A stretch of 64,000 bases of DNA from Brassicibacter mesophilus (GTDB lineage: Bacteria > Bacillota > Clostridia > Tissierellales > Proteiniboraceae), in the NCBI RefSeq assembly GCF_050433385.1, contig NZ_JBNPXI010000009.1:1-64000 (forward strand), in the 5' to 3' direction. This document shows positions 1 to 8,882 of the stretch, piece by piece (positions within the stretch are counted from its first letter, which is position 1; each line of letters opens with the position of its first letter). The notes below the pieces were generated by a model. It did not search any database and was not told the origin of the DNA. It saw only the letters and a program-made list of their open reading frames with translations. Both the position numbers and the translations under genes were made by a program.

Positions 1-448
1 ATCCTCCTATCTTAATTTCTTTGTCGTTATTAATGATAGGTTAACATAATGTTCTGGGGTTTTTCTATTTGTAAATTTTAACTAGCACAACGGGTAAACT
101 TATTATCATTTTAGATAATATTTGTTATGGTATATAACTTATCTCTAGCTTAATGTGTAATGAATTAACATATATTTAGAACTTTCCTAAAATGCTATGT
201 CTCTAATTCTAATCTTTTTAAAATTTTTTTAACAATGTATTGCTATATTGTAAAACGTATTAAGCTTACTTAATATTCCATATTTCGTCATTTATTTCCA
301 TGCACATGTTGTATACTTCCAATAAGAGTATAATGAGAATGATTGTATACTCTAAAATTTAACCTTTAAACATTTAAAGGTATCTTATTTAGAGAGGAGG
401 ATAATTTACTTAGTATCTTAGTTTGATAAAAAAAGGAGGTTTTATTAA
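1..448. other. Intergenic region, no gene seen
   Basis: This AT-rich stretch has no convincing reading frame on either strand. A strong Shine-Dalgarno sequence (AAGGAGGT, about 433-440) sits eight bases ahead of the ATG at 449. The promoter of that gene must lie in the preceding few hundred bases, but no clear -35/-10 pair with 17-bp spacing was found. Confidence 0.6.
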
Positions 449-1030
449 ATGAAAAAAAGGATATTTATTTTTGCTCTTTTGACTGTCTTAGTTTTGACTA
501 ATACAATGGTGTATGCTGAAATAGGAAATGAAAAAATATATGACAAGTATAATTTGAAGGATGTAGATAAGCTACCAGAAGGCGTTGTTCCAATAGTAAT
601 TGATAGCCCAAAGGAACTCGAGGATTGTCTAAAATCAATTGACAATATCACATTAGATGAAAAGTCTATAGAAACAACTGTTAGTATATCTGAAAATCCA
701 ACTATTAACAGCGGCTATACTGCTACTGTTACTAAAACTACCTCTGCTACAGCAGGAACATTTAGTAAAGTATACCTTAAAGCATATATAGATGTGTATA
801 ATAGTGGTTCCTTTAGACAAATTGTAGGATGCTCTGAATCCACTTACCTTTCGGGTACATCATTAGGTTTAGATTGGGTTGAAAATAACACGGGTCACAA
901 CATAATGAATGATGGGAGAAAAATTAATGTCTATGGAGATGGGGTACTTGAAACGTATCTAATAATAGAAGGTGGAATTAAGGTGAATTCTAGACCTATA
1001 AGTCTTTCTTTAAGCTACTCAGTTTATTAG
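449..1030 (+). CDS. Secreted protein of unknown function
   Basis: The 193-residue product begins with a classical signal peptide: MKKR, a hydrophobic run to about residue 20, then a VYA cleavage site near residue 24. It is therefore probably exported. The rest is rich in Thr, Ser and Tyr (residues about 70-190) and has a beta-strand-like pattern, with one cysteine near residue 130. No catalytic motif or known family was recognised. The ATG at 449 is chosen because a perfect AAGGAGGT lies eight bases upstream. It stands alone, with a terminator hairpin about 160 bp downstream. The fold similarity to small secreted Firmicute proteins is only an impression. Confidence 0.75.
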   Translation: MKKRIFIFALLTVLVLTNTMVYAEIGNEKIYDKYNLKDVDKLPEGVVPIVIDSPKELEDCLKSIDNITLDEKSIETTVSISENPTINSGYTATVTKTTSATAGTFSKVYLKAYIDVYNSGSFRQIVGCSESTYLSGTSLGLDWVENNTGHNIMNDGRKINVYGDGVLETYLIIEGGIKVNSRPISLSLSYSVY

Positions 1031-1190
1031 AACATCTTATTTTCTGCTACAATTGAAATAAGTATAACATTATATTATTCTATGCAGCAATGAGTAACAG
1101 GTTTCTTAGTTAATAAACCATTATAATTAATAAACAGTGTTAGCAGATAGTTTTTATAAAAAATATATTTTTATAATTATTAGCTGCAAA

Positions 1191-1228
1191 AGAGCTCTCC
1201 TTAATCTTATTGGAGAGCTCTTTTATTG
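1191..1228 (+). terminator. Intrinsic terminator hairpin
   Basis: A 10-bp perfect stem (AGAGCTCTCC / GGAGAGCTCT) with an 11-base loop is followed by TTTATTG. It lies downstream of the secreted-protein gene at 449-1030. The flanking A tract also allows it to act on the minus strand, where it would stop reading from the IS200-like element. Confidence 0.7.
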
Positions 1229-1297
1229 TATAAATAAATATCCACCAGCTTAGCTGGTGGTATTTCTATCGCCCTATAAGGGCATGTTGCCAGCATT

Positions 1298-1317
1298 GCG
1301 CCTTAAGGCGCTTTTTT
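1298..1317 (+). terminator. Hairpin with T tract inside the IS element
   Basis: The perfect palindrome GCGCCTTAAGGCGC (1298-1311) is followed by six T. It is a compact intrinsic terminator reading on the plus strand, pointing into the 3' end of tnpA. IS200 elements are known to carry terminators that shield the transposase gene from outside transcription, and this hairpin is placed to do that. Confidence 0.55.
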
Positions 1318-1341
1318 GTTTCGCCAACCGCATAAAATTCT

Positions 1342-1797
1342 TTACTTGCTACCCTTAAAAGGGTCCATATATTCTTTTATACTTATTTGATCTGATGCCA
1401 TATCCTCATTCATCTGGCTTTTTATATACTCTTCTATTGCTTTTTTATTCCTTCCTACTGTATCTACATAATAGCCTCTGCACCAGAAATGTCTATTTCC
1501 ATACCTATACTTTAAATCTGCAAATTTTTCAAATATCATTAAACTGCTTTTACCTTTTAAATATCCTACAAAGCTTGACACGCTCATCTTTGGTGAAATT
1601 GATACTAACATATGTATATGATCTGGACATGCGTTTGCTTCTATTATTTGAACTTCCTTCCACTCACACAACTGCCTTAATATCTTTCCTATCTCTGCTT
1701 TTTTCTTTCCATATATTTCTTTTCTCCTAAACTTAGGTGCAAAAACTATATGATACTTACAATTCCATTTAGTATGTGATAAACTATTACTATCCAT
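1342..1797 (-). CDS. tnpA: IS200/IS605-family transposase (TnpA, Y1 type)
   Basis: The 151-residue protein is a full-length REP/IS200-type transposase, which cuts and joins single-stranded DNA through a tyrosine. The N-terminal WNCKYHIVFAPKFRRK motif is diagnostic. The metal-binding HUH motif is visible as HIHM near residue 61. The likely catalytic tyrosine is in the helix EEYIKSQ near residue 128, and the SSFVGYLKGKSS segment follows the HUH motif as expected. An AGGAGG site precedes the ATG. No tnpB accessory gene is present next to it. The gene looks intact, so the element may still be mobile. Confidence 0.93.
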   Translation of the reverse strand: MDSNSLSHTKWNCKYHIVFAPKFRRKEIYGKKKAEIGKILRQLCEWKEVQIIEANACPDHIHMLVSISPKMSVSSFVGYLKGKSSLMIFEKFADLKYRYGNRHFWCRGYYVDTVGRNKKAIEEYIKSQMNEDMASDQISIKEYMDPFKGSK

Positions 1798-1940
1798 TTA
1801 GGATAACCTCCTTTGATTAATAGATTCGGTCGGCGAAACCTATTCTATTATACCAAATGGAGGTTTTTATTTTCTCCTCATCGCTTAAGCTCTTCAGAAC
1901 TCACCAGCTTAGCTGGTGATTTTCTTTATACAAGAAAACG

Positions 1941-1966
1941 ACGCCTTAGAATCCATTCTAAGGCGT
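1941..1966. repeat. Perfect 12-bp inverted repeat
   Basis: ACGCCTTAGAAT and ATTCTAAGGCGT are separated by two bases. The same CGCCTTA...TAAGGCG core occurs at 1299-1310 and at about 2135-2146. These palindromes lie in and around the IS200-like element and may be leftovers of ends of related elements. Confidence 0.6.
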
Positions 1967-2224
1967 TTAATTTCACGTCCTATACCTGTATTATCCCAAA
2001 ACAGCCGTCCGCCTTAGTTTTGATAGCAACTAAGCTTTTTGAAGTGTTTCCAATGGTTCTCTTTCGCATGTATCTTACAAAATCTTCTGTTTTGCTTTTC
2101 CTTAACGCTCAATACCATTTCTTCTAACAATAGCGCCTTAAGGCGATTTGAAACCACTACCTATATAGCAATTTTGAGTGACCAAACCCTTATCTTCTAT
2201 GCATCACAAAACAATTTATATTAT

Positions 2225-2512
2225 TTCTTCGTGACACATGATGCTCATAACCTCTTTTTGAATAGCTATCTCTTCCTTAAGCTTCTTGTTTTCTTTTTTT
2301 AGTCTTTTTGCTCTGCATCCTTTGCTCTAAGATTACCTTCGCCAAGAAAGGTATCTTCTCCATGAAGACTATATTGCTTTACTCATCTTCTAATACTTGC
2401 AGAAGCAACTCCAATATCTTTAGCTACATCTGTTGTTTTTTGCCTAACTCTATAACAAGCTTAACTATTTCTTTCTTGTATTCTTAGTAGATTTTTTCTA
2501 TTATCTATAGTT
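2225..2512 (-). pseudogene. Decayed IS3-family transposase OrfA
   Basis: Reading the minus strand across two frames gives recognisable IS3/IS911 OrfA pieces: YKKEIVKLVIELGK, then DVAKDIGVASASIRR and VKQY in the helix-turn-helix, GEGNLRAKDAE, and the leucine-zipper piece LKKENKKLKEEIAIQKEV. Stop codons and at least one frameshift interrupt it, and no OrfB was found. It is an inactive remnant. The sequence between it and the IS200-like element (about 1970-2220) gave no recognisable protein. Confidence 0.75.
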
Positions 2513-2608
2513 GAAACGCATCCTTGCTAGGTTTATTAAAGAATCCTTTCAACATGTCCAACAAATCTAATATAGTCTATATGGTTTTTATTAAATTTGA
2601 ATCAACTT

Positions 2609-3136
2609 CTATAAATCTTTCTCAAATAACATTAAAATATCTTTACTTGGTTTGTTCAGTTCTTCATACCAATTATTTTTATTATTATTGCTACCTATTA
2701 TTTCATTCAAATCTTTAAAAACATTCATGCTTTTCCTAAGATCTTTAATTATCTTATTTTCTAATTGATCTCTTTCTATTAAAGAACCATTGTCTGTTTC
2801 CATCTTAATTAACCTTAGTAAATCTTGATACACTTCCCATGAGAAATCTTCTAACTTAGGTAAATACAAGTATAAGCGCTTAACATTTTTTTGAGAATTA
2901 TAATATTTATTAGTATCAACTATTATTGAATCTACATCAGTATTCTCATCTTCTAGGGAATGTATAATATTCTCTGGCATGCTATACATCAAATCTCCCA
3001 TAGAATGATAATAATGTGATCCCAGTTCTTTTTTTACTTCATAATTATCTTTAAATAATATTATAATTATTAGTAGAAAAAAAATATTTGCTAAAGCAAG
3101 TGCTACTATTAAGGGTTTATTTTTTATCTTCATCAA
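2609..3136 (-). CDS. Small membrane-anchored protein of unknown function
   Basis: The 175-residue product has one N-terminal transmembrane segment (about residues 9-29, ending in IIIILF) and no lipobox. The rest is a hydrophilic, charged, probably helical domain predicted to face outward. No family was recognised. The gene lies 42 bp downstream of the exported protein gene at 3179-4432 on the same strand, so the two are likely co-transcribed. A Shine-Dalgarno (GGAGAG) precedes the ATG. Confidence 0.7.
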   Translation of the reverse strand: MMKIKNKPLIVALALANIFFLLIIIILFKDNYEVKKELGSHYYHSMGDLMYSMPENIIHSLEDENTDVDSIIVDTNKYYNSQKNVKRLYLYLPKLEDFSWEVYQDLLRLIKMETDNGSLIERDQLENKIIKDLRKSMNVFKDLNEIIGSNNNKNNWYEELNKPSKDILMLFEKDL

Positions 3137-3178
3137 CTAACTCTCCTTCAAAAGAGAGATAATACTACCTCTCTTACT

Positions 3179-4432
3179 TTAAAAAGTAACATCAAAATCC
3201 TCTATTGCATCTTCTGAATCTAAATAATAAGTGACTGTTCCTACTTGTGGATAGGAATCAACTATTCTGTATCTTACCGTTGCATAGTAATTTCCGTTCA
3301 CTCTTTTTGAGGAACCTGTACTAAATCCGAAGAATAATGGAAAACCTTCATAGTCAATATTTAAACTATCTCCAATTGCAGTTTTTACTCGTATAGCTGG
3401 TGCTTTCATATCATAGGCTACCAATACTCTTCCTGAAGCTCCATTACATATTTCTGAAATAACAGATGTAGGTACTCCATAGTATCCTAAAACATCTTCT
3501 AGAATATTGAAAAGCAGGTGTTCAGTCCATGTTTCATCTTTATCACTAGGACGTGTTCCGTCACAATGTCCATAATCTCCGACGTCTATACCCGCTATTA
3601 TTTGGCTTACTTCCATGCTAAGATTATATGGAGTACTTAATTCTCTTTCCAAATCATCTAGATAAGAAAACACTTTTAATTGTAATGTAGTATCTTTACG
3701 AGGATCGCTTTTTAAAAGTCCAACCATTACACCAGTAATAGATTTATGCTCTTCAAGTCTAGCTGTTTCAAAGCTAACACGTTCAAAATCATCTCCATAA
3801 TCTGGAATTGTCCTCGCTGTTATTGCTGCATTTTTTTGATTATCACTGATATCTTCCTTCTTTTCTGCTAAATGATTTTTTTCTTTATTAGCTTTTATTT
3901 CTTCATACATTGCCTTTGTTAAAACAGGTTTGCCAAAAGTTAATAATGAGTATCCTAAGTTATTTTCATATGAAATGGTCATAGTTAAAAATATATCATC
4001 ACTATTGCTTAACTTTTCAAAGCCAACAATTGTTTTATATATTCTACCATCTATTTTTATTTCTCCATCTAAAGGACCACTGGTTAAAGTATACTTGTTG
4101 GCTACTGTTACTCTATCAACAATTCCCTTAACATTAAAATCAGCGTTCTTATTATTTATTTTAAACTTACCTATAAGTTCTACAAAATTGCTATTCCCAC
4201 TAGTATATTTAATATTCATTTCATATTTTAACTTTGTTCCAATTAAATTACTCTTATCTTTATTTTCTACTCCAAGAATATCAACAAACCCTTTTTGCGC
4301 CTGTGTATACTTTGATATAACCTGCATAGATAATTCTCCGTCTATTCTAAATGATGATATAGCATATGTTATATTTGATAATATAAGCATAAATACTAAA
4401 CCTAAAATTAAACTTTTCTTTATGTATTGCAT
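3179..4432 (-). CDS. Exported protein of unknown function
   Basis: The 417-residue protein has a signal peptide (hydrophobic residues about 7-23, cleavage near ITYA). The mature part begins with a beta-rich domain (residues about 30-175), then a Lys/Glu-rich linker, then a C-terminal domain with an HCDGTRPSDKDETW segment. That segment resembles a metal- or carbohydrate-binding loop only by eye. No family is recognised. It leads a two-gene unit with the small membrane protein gene downstream, which suggests a shared role at the cell surface. Confidence 0.7.
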   Translation of the reverse strand: MQYIKKSLILGLVFMLILSNITYAISSFRIDGELSMQVISKYTQAQKGFVDILGVENKDKSNLIGTKLKYEMNIKYTSGNSNFVELIGKFKINNKNADFNVKGIVDRVTVANKYTLTSGPLDGEIKIDGRIYKTIVGFEKLSNSDDIFLTMTISYENNLGYSLLTFGKPVLTKAMYEEIKANKEKNHLAEKKEDISDNQKNAAITARTIPDYGDDFERVSFETARLEEHKSITGVMVGLLKSDPRKDTTLQLKVFSYLDDLERELSTPYNLSMEVSQIIAGIDVGDYGHCDGTRPSDKDETWTEHLLFNILEDVLGYYGVPTSVISEICNGASGRVLVAYDMKAPAIRVKTAIGDSLNIDYEGFPLFFGFSTGSSKRVNGNYYATVRYRIVDSYPQVGTVTYYLDSEDAIEDFDVTF

Positions 4433-4651
4433 ATTAAATTATCTCCTTGTATATTTTTGTTTACAAATATGGACTCATGACATATACAATTATGTCATTT
4501 CTCTCACCTCCTTTACATAATATATTTTCTATAAAAGTAAATGATTTCCTTCTTCTTGTGAATACTTTTTTTGTGAAAATCACAATTTTGTTTCTCTATA
4601 TTTTTCACATATTTTTACTATATAAAATGCATTAACTTTCCATATAAAAAA

Positions 4652-4703
4652 TGCACTTAAAAATTATATACTATAATAAAATCGTAAAAAATTTTTAAGT
4701 GCA
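4652..4703 (-). terminator. Long inverted repeat, probable terminator
   Basis: A 14-bp perfect stem (TGCACTTAAAAATT at 4652-4665 and its complement at 4690-4703) is separated by an AT-rich 24-base loop. On the minus strand the A/T-rich distal arm is followed by TTTTTTATATG, so it would end transcription from the gene remnants upstream. Its flank shares the word GGAGTGCACT with a palindrome at about 32428. Confidence 0.5.
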
Positions 4704-4716
4704 CTCCAAAATGTCA

Positions 4717-5188
4717 CTACTTTTTAAACATCTCCATTAACCCATCTATATCATATTCCATTGAAATATCTATATATTCTCCACCGGTATATTTATGGAT
4801 ACTTTCAGGCATTGGAAGAGCATATGAGCTACAACCTGAACCATCAGTATTCTTCATATGGTCCATATACACTGGGCAGAAAATACCGCCGTTTTCAAAG
4901 TCTTCATTCTTGTGTAGACAGTTTTTACATATTTTAAGAGAATTATCTTTCTGAATGTTCTCCTAGCCTTCATGATGTCTAGTTTGAAAACTGTCTAGTC
5001 TTCCAAACACTTTATGCTTTAAGCTGTACTCCTACTGTTTGAAATGAAAATGCTATTGTTTTTATTCTTGATTTATCAATAGCTTCAATCCATATGTTTA
5101 AGTCCTTTATGTTATACCATGATACATCAGTAACTGCATTTATTCCATAGTCTATGAGCTCGTTATACACTATTGTTGACCGCTTCAT
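4717..5188 (-). pseudogene. Broken gene associated with an integrase remnant
   Basis: Two minus-strand reading pieces look like one disrupted gene. The first (5012-5188, 58 codons) starts MKRSTIVYNELIDYG and has WYNIKDLNIWIEAIDK. The second (4717-4962, 81 codons) has no start and contains CKNCLHKNEDFE...FCPVYMDH, a cysteine pattern that could bind metal. A stop and frame change separate them. No Shine-Dalgarno precedes the first piece. The original family was not recognised. Confidence 0.5.
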
Positions 5189-5202
5189 ATTATATAAATG
5201 GT

Positions 5203-5430
5203 CTATTCTGGTGCATCTTCATATACACCGTAATTTGACTGAAAGTATAGCTTTATGTGCTGATGTGTTACTTCTTGTAATAGTTCAATCGCAAATTCTT
5301 CTTTAAGGTATGTAATAAGCCTTAAATTATTGTTTCTATAGCTTTTAATAGTTCGTTTTGATAAATTTCTAATCTCTCTATCAAAAATAAATTCTTTTAA
5401 CACATCTTCTAACAATAATCTGTTTCCCAT
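5203..5430 (-). pseudogene. Truncated tyrosine recombinase, N-terminal domain only
   Basis: The 75-residue frame matches the SAM-like core-binding domain of XerC/XerD-type integrases: LEDVLKEFIFDREIRNLSKRTIKSYRNNNLRLI is a typical first-helix pattern, read here as two stretches. The catalytic domain with the R-HxxR-Y residues is absent, so it cannot recombine. It is a fossil of an integrative element, consistent with the broken gene directly downstream. Confidence 0.7.
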
Positions 5431-5508
5431 AAAAAATATACCCTCCTATCCGTATATACATACATATAAGAAGGTGTACTTTTTGCACATTCATAACTCA
5501 CTCAAAGA

Positions 5509-5559
5509 AACTCTGATGTACATCATCAACAAAAATCATAATTGATGTATATCAGAGTT
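5509..5559. repeat. 17-bp inverted repeat downstream of yebC
   Basis: AACTCTGATGTACATCA (5509-5525) pairs with TGATGTATATCAGAGTT (5543-5559) with one mismatch. It sits just past the 3' end of the yebC-type gene and could end or stabilise that transcript, although no clean T run follows. Confidence 0.5.
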
Positions 5560-5587
5560 CATCTGGCACTCAACAGTTAAGAAACGC

Positions 5588-6331
5588 CTACATATCTAAA
5601 TCTTCTGGCACATCCCAGTTGTGATACACCTCTTGCACATCATCACTGTCTTCAAGTGCATCTATCATTTTCACCATGTTTTTAATGTCTTTTTCTTCAG
5701 TGAGAGTTGTTTCATTTTGAGGAAGATAAGTTATTTCTGCAGTTGAGAAATTATAACCTGATTCTTTTAACGCTTCTTTTACTGCCTCATAGCTATCTGT
5801 AGCAGTAATTATCTCATAACATTCTTCTTCTGCACTAAAGTCCTCAGCACCTGCTTCTATTGCTTGTAACATTAGTTCTTCTTCATCTATGTTCTCGTCT
5901 TTTTCTACAATCAAAATTCCTTTTCTATCAAACATCCATGCAACACAGCCTGTAGCTCCTAAGTTCCCACCAAACTTATCAAATGCGTGTCTTACATCTG
6001 AAGCTGTACGATTTCTATTGTCAGTTAAGCATTCAACAAAAACAGCTACTCCTGCTGGACCATAACCTTCGTAAGTAATTTCTTCAAAGTTAGCCCCATC
6101 AAGTTCGCCAGAACCTTTTTTTATCGCTCTTTCTATGTTGTCATTAGGCATGTTTTCTGATTTCGCTTTTTCAATTGCGTTTTTTAAATTAGTATTATAT
6201 TCTGGATCAGACCCTCCTTCTCGAACTGCAACCGTTATATATCTAGCAAGCTTCGTAAATACCTTACCCTTTTTTGCATCGGCTTTTCCTTTTTTATGCT
6301 TTATCGTCGACCATTTAGAATGTCCTGACAT
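5588..6331 (-). CDS. yebC: YebC/PmpR family regulatory protein
   Basis: The 247-residue protein is a full-length member of the YebC/TACO1 family. Members are known as DNA-binding regulators (PmpR) and, more recently, as factors helping ribosomes through difficult peptide stretches. The signature N-terminus MSGHSKWSTIKHKKG is intact, followed by the family blocks AVREGG, NMPNDNIERAIKKG, EGYGPAGVAV, DNRNRTASDVRHAF and LGATGCVAWMF. The start at 6331 is chosen over an upstream frame because it gives the conserved N-terminus and has an AGGGAGG site. It is monocistronic, with an inverted repeat downstream. Confidence 0.95.
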   Translation of the reverse strand: MSGHSKWSTIKHKKGKADAKKGKVFTKLARYITVAVREGGSDPEYNTNLKNAIEKAKSENMPNDNIERAIKKGSGELDGANFEEITYEGYGPAGVAVFVECLTDNRNRTASDVRHAFDKFGGNLGATGCVAWMFDRKGILIVEKDENIDEEELMLQAIEAGAEDFSAEEECYEIITATDSYEAVKEALKESGYNFSTAEITYLPQNETTLTEEKDIKNMVKMIDALEDSDDVQEVYHNWDVPEDLDM

Positions 6332-6481
6332 GTTTAATCCTCCCTTAATATAATTCTGTGAATATTTTAGCATATTTTAATACCTACATCAATGCATAAT
6401 TCATAGAGATGATGCCTATAAACTTCTATCTTATTTATATAAAATACCATTTTATTTTAACATATTGTTCAATAAAACAAA

Positions 6482-6505
6482 AGACGAATGTAATAACATT
6501 CGTCT
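6482..6505 (-). terminator. Terminator of the ABC importer operon
   Basis: A 9-bp perfect stem (AGACGAATG / CATTCGTCT) with a 6-base loop is followed on the minus strand by TTTGTTTTATT. It lies immediately after the last permease gene and ends the four-gene importer operon. Confidence 0.8.
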
Positions 6506-6510
6506 CTCTA

Positions 6511-7839
6511 TCAAGGTTTCAGCTTATTTTTCATTTCGACTCTTTTTTTCCATGCGTGTAGTCCTAACGATACACCTATTACACCATAAGCTACAAATGC
6601 CCTAAAAAATTCTCCTATTTGGGCTTCACCAAATAGATTTTTACCTGCTTTAGGAGAAACGATAAATAGCGTATGGAACAGTATTACTCCAAGCAATGCT
6701 TGCCCTATAGTAGCTTTAGAAACAGACGCTCCACCAATAAGCAACGCAGCTATAGAAAATGTAGCAATTTGAACATGACTTCCATAAGTATTTAATGTGC
6801 CTATATTCTGCAAGAAAATTAAGTGTCCCCACGCTGCAAGTACTGTAGAGATAGTTATAGCCAATACCCTTGTTTTATCAACATTAATCCCTGAAACCTC
6901 TGCAATATGCTGGTCTTGCCCAACTGTCCTGAAGTCTTGGCCAATTTTGGTCTTTACTATCAAAACGTTAAATAAGCATGATACACCTACGACTAATGAT
7001 GTGATTATTGGCAGTTGTATATTTTTCAAAGCTTTATATTGTTGAGGTATAGAATTTATAAATAAAATTGTAAAACTTATTGTTACTACAACCAAGCAAA
7101 GTATTAAATTTGCTATTGCCTTAAATTTATCAGCATCTTCTGCTTTTGATTTGCTTATCTTTATTAGTTTAAATAAGAAATAAACAAAGGCTATAATACT
7201 TACTCCTAATAATACGTAAAACAAGGGAAGCTCGAATATCTTATCCAAAGAATACTTTATTCCATTATTTCTAGACAAGTCTACAGAATTTCTAACTCCA
7301 ACACCATTGTTTAAAATCAAAACTGGGTTTTTCATAGGTATTATTTTTCCTACAAGGAAAAGAAATAAAAATTGATACAAACCATTTGCAAAAAAACCAA
7401 CAATCATACTTGCAATCATTTCTTGACCTCTTGTTTTATTAAGTAGTTTACCTATTAGTTTTCCAAATAAAATAGACATGGGTACTGATAGCACTGCGGC
7501 TAATAAAAATCCGTATATTCCAGGAATACCCCAGTGTGTTACAGCAATAATTGCAATTTGTGCAGCCATAGCTCCTACAGTTATGCTAAAGTTTAAACCC
7601 ATACCTGCAAGTACAGGAATAATAAGCGCAAGTACTAAAAAGGAGTTTCTTGTAAGTCTTGTTACCAACTCATTAGCTATAAAAAATAACGGTAACTTAG
7701 ATAGTTTTATCCCTATGAAACATATGACTACAAAAAGTATTGTAACGCTATTATTTATTAAAATCATTTTCAACTTAGAAGACAGACTTTCTTTTTTCTT
7801 GTCTTTTCTTATAACTTCTGTGTTGTTTACTTCACTCAT
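6511..7839 (-). CDS. ABC importer permease 2
   Basis: This integral membrane protein of about 442 residues has roughly ten hydrophobic segments and the G-x3-D-like loop region RTVGQDQHIAEVSGINVDKTR typical of the BPD_transp_2 (ribose/nucleoside-type) permease family, quoted here as the family-diagnostic cytoplasmic loop. It probably forms the translocation channel as a heterodimer with the product of 7841-8881. A glycine-rich block near LIGGASVSKATIGQ is shared with its partner. The ATG at 7839 is preferred over the GTG at 7851, which lies inside the AGGAGGTG ribosome site. It is the last gene of the operon. Confidence 0.88.
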   Translation of the reverse strand: MSEVNNTEVIRKDKKKESLSSKLKMILINNSVTILFVVICFIGIKLSKLPLFFIANELVTRLTRNSFLVLALIIPVLAGMGLNFSITVGAMAAQIAIIAVTHWGIPGIYGFLLAAVLSVPMSILFGKLIGKLLNKTRGQEMIASMIVGFFANGLYQFLFLFLVGKIIPMKNPVLILNNGVGVRNSVDLSRNNGIKYSLDKIFELPLFYVLLGVSIIAFVYFLFKLIKISKSKAEDADKFKAIANLILCLVVVTISFTILFINSIPQQYKALKNIQLPIITSLVVGVSCLFNVLIVKTKIGQDFRTVGQDQHIAEVSGINVDKTRVLAITISTVLAAWGHLIFLQNIGTLNTYGSHVQIATFSIAALLIGGASVSKATIGQALLGVILFHTLFIVSPKAGKNLFGEAQIGEFFRAFVAYGVIGVSLGLHAWKKRVEMKNKLKP

Positions 7840-7840
7840 G

Positions 7841-8881
7841 TTATTCTTCACCTCCTACTTTAGTTAATGCATATAGAATTATTCCATTTTGAACAATCAT
7901 TCTAAGTACCTCTGATAGATTGCCTTCGCTTACTATCTGATTAGCAACAGGAAGCGCTATCGTCAAAAGTCCCTGAAAAAGAAAAGTACCTAGTATGACA
8001 TGATATATTTTTGCCTTTTGAGCTGAGGCACCACCAATCAAGATAGCTGCAACTGCTGGAAATGCCATCATCAATGGCCCATCATATAATTGGATAAATC
8101 CATAGCTTTGAGAGTAGACTATTATCCCTATAGCACCAAGAACAGTTGATAAAATAGTTCCTAATATTCTAGTCTTATCTACATTTATCCCCGAGGAAGA
8201 AGCAAATTTTGGATTGTCTCCAGCCGCCTTCATAGCAATTCCTATCTTGCTCCTTGAAAATATGAACACTAGCAGACAACATACTAAAAAGAATAATAGT
8301 AATCCAGTAGGTATTTTTATACCACTAATTTCGAATGCCCAAAAATCATTTAGTATTTGTCCAAATATAGACTCTAGGGAAATCGTTACTCTTAAGCCCC
8401 GCCCAATTGGCCATACCATTTCTGGATGTTTAAAAGGTAATAGTATCCACAATATACTCATAAATGAAACAATTGAAAAACCAGTGTATGTTGCAACTAG
8501 CATTTCTGAACCCTTTATTCTATTTAAAAGCATCCCGTAAACCCATCCTACAGCAACCGCAAAAGGTAATGAAATTATAATAGAACCCCAGAATCCTGTT
8601 TTGCCAAGAAATCCTAGTTCTATACTAATAAGACTACCTATTAATCCACAAATTATTCCAAGAGGCAATGCAAAGTTTGGTCCAGTACCTGATTGAATTG
8701 CAGGTACCATCGCTAGAACTAATACCCCATACATTCCAAATCTTCGTATGCTATCAGACATTAGTGTGCTAAATCTTAACCCTATTGCAGCTGCCACTAT
8801 GCATAATAATATAAAAAACAAGCTTATTATTATTCTTGGAAGACCAACTTTATTAGTAAATCTTTTCATAGTTTCAGTCAT
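7841..8881 (-). CDS. ABC importer permease 1
   Basis: The 346-residue multi-pass membrane protein belongs to the same BPD_transp_2 permease family as its neighbour. It carries the paired signatures AAGDNPKFASSSGINVDKTR and LIGGASAQKAKIYHV. Two different permeases encoded side by side indicate a heterodimeric channel. AAGGAGG precedes the ATG. Its stop and the downstream permease start are almost contiguous, and its start lies one base after the stop of the ATPase gene, so translation is probably coupled. Confidence 0.9.
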   Translation of the reverse strand: MTETMKRFTNKVGLPRIIISLFFILLCIVAAAIGLRFSTLMSDSIRRFGMYGVLVLAMVPAIQSGTGPNFALPLGIICGLIGSLISIELGFLGKTGFWGSIIISLPFAVAVGWVYGMLLNRIKGSEMLVATYTGFSIVSFMSILWILLPFKHPEMVWPIGRGLRVTISLESIFGQILNDFWAFEISGIKIPTGLLLFFLVCCLLVFIFSRSKIGIAMKAAGDNPKFASSSGINVDKTRILGTILSTVLGAIGIIVYSQSYGFIQLYDGPLMMAFPAVAAILIGGASAQKAKIYHVILGTFLFQGLLTIALPVANQIVSEGNLSEVLRMIVQNGIILYALTKVGGEE

Positions 8882-8882
8882 T

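Larger units (their letters stand above)
1242..1919 (-). mobile_element. IS200-like insertion sequence (about 0.7 kb)
   Basis: The element contains a single Y1 transposase gene bounded by two near-identical palindromes: CCACCAGCTTAGCTGGTGG at 1242-1260 and TCACCAGCTTAGCTGGTGA at 1901-1919. Sub-terminal hairpins at both ends and the absence of inverted terminal repeats fit the IS200/IS605 plan, in which TnpA recognises folded single-stranded ends. The spacing of about 680 bp matches the usual IS200 size. Inside, GTTTCGCCAACCG (1318-1330) is nearly complementary to CGGTCGGCGAAAC (1827-1839), bracketing the gene. The exact cleavage sites are not resolved. Confidence 0.7.

Noticed and set aside
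1960..2220. TnpB or omega-RNA of an IS605-type element
   Set aside because: A hairpin resembling one lies near the IS end, but no RuvC-like or zinc-finger fragment could be read in any frame.
1395..2302. Plus-strand frames across and after the IS200-like element
   Set aside because: They overlap the antisense of the transposase or AT-rich remnant sequence, have no ribosome sites, and show low-complexity Phe/Leu/Ser content.
3930..4635. Plus-strand frames opposite the exported protein gene
   Set aside because: They are reverse-strand shadows of a gene with signal peptide and ribosome site, and have no start signal of their own.
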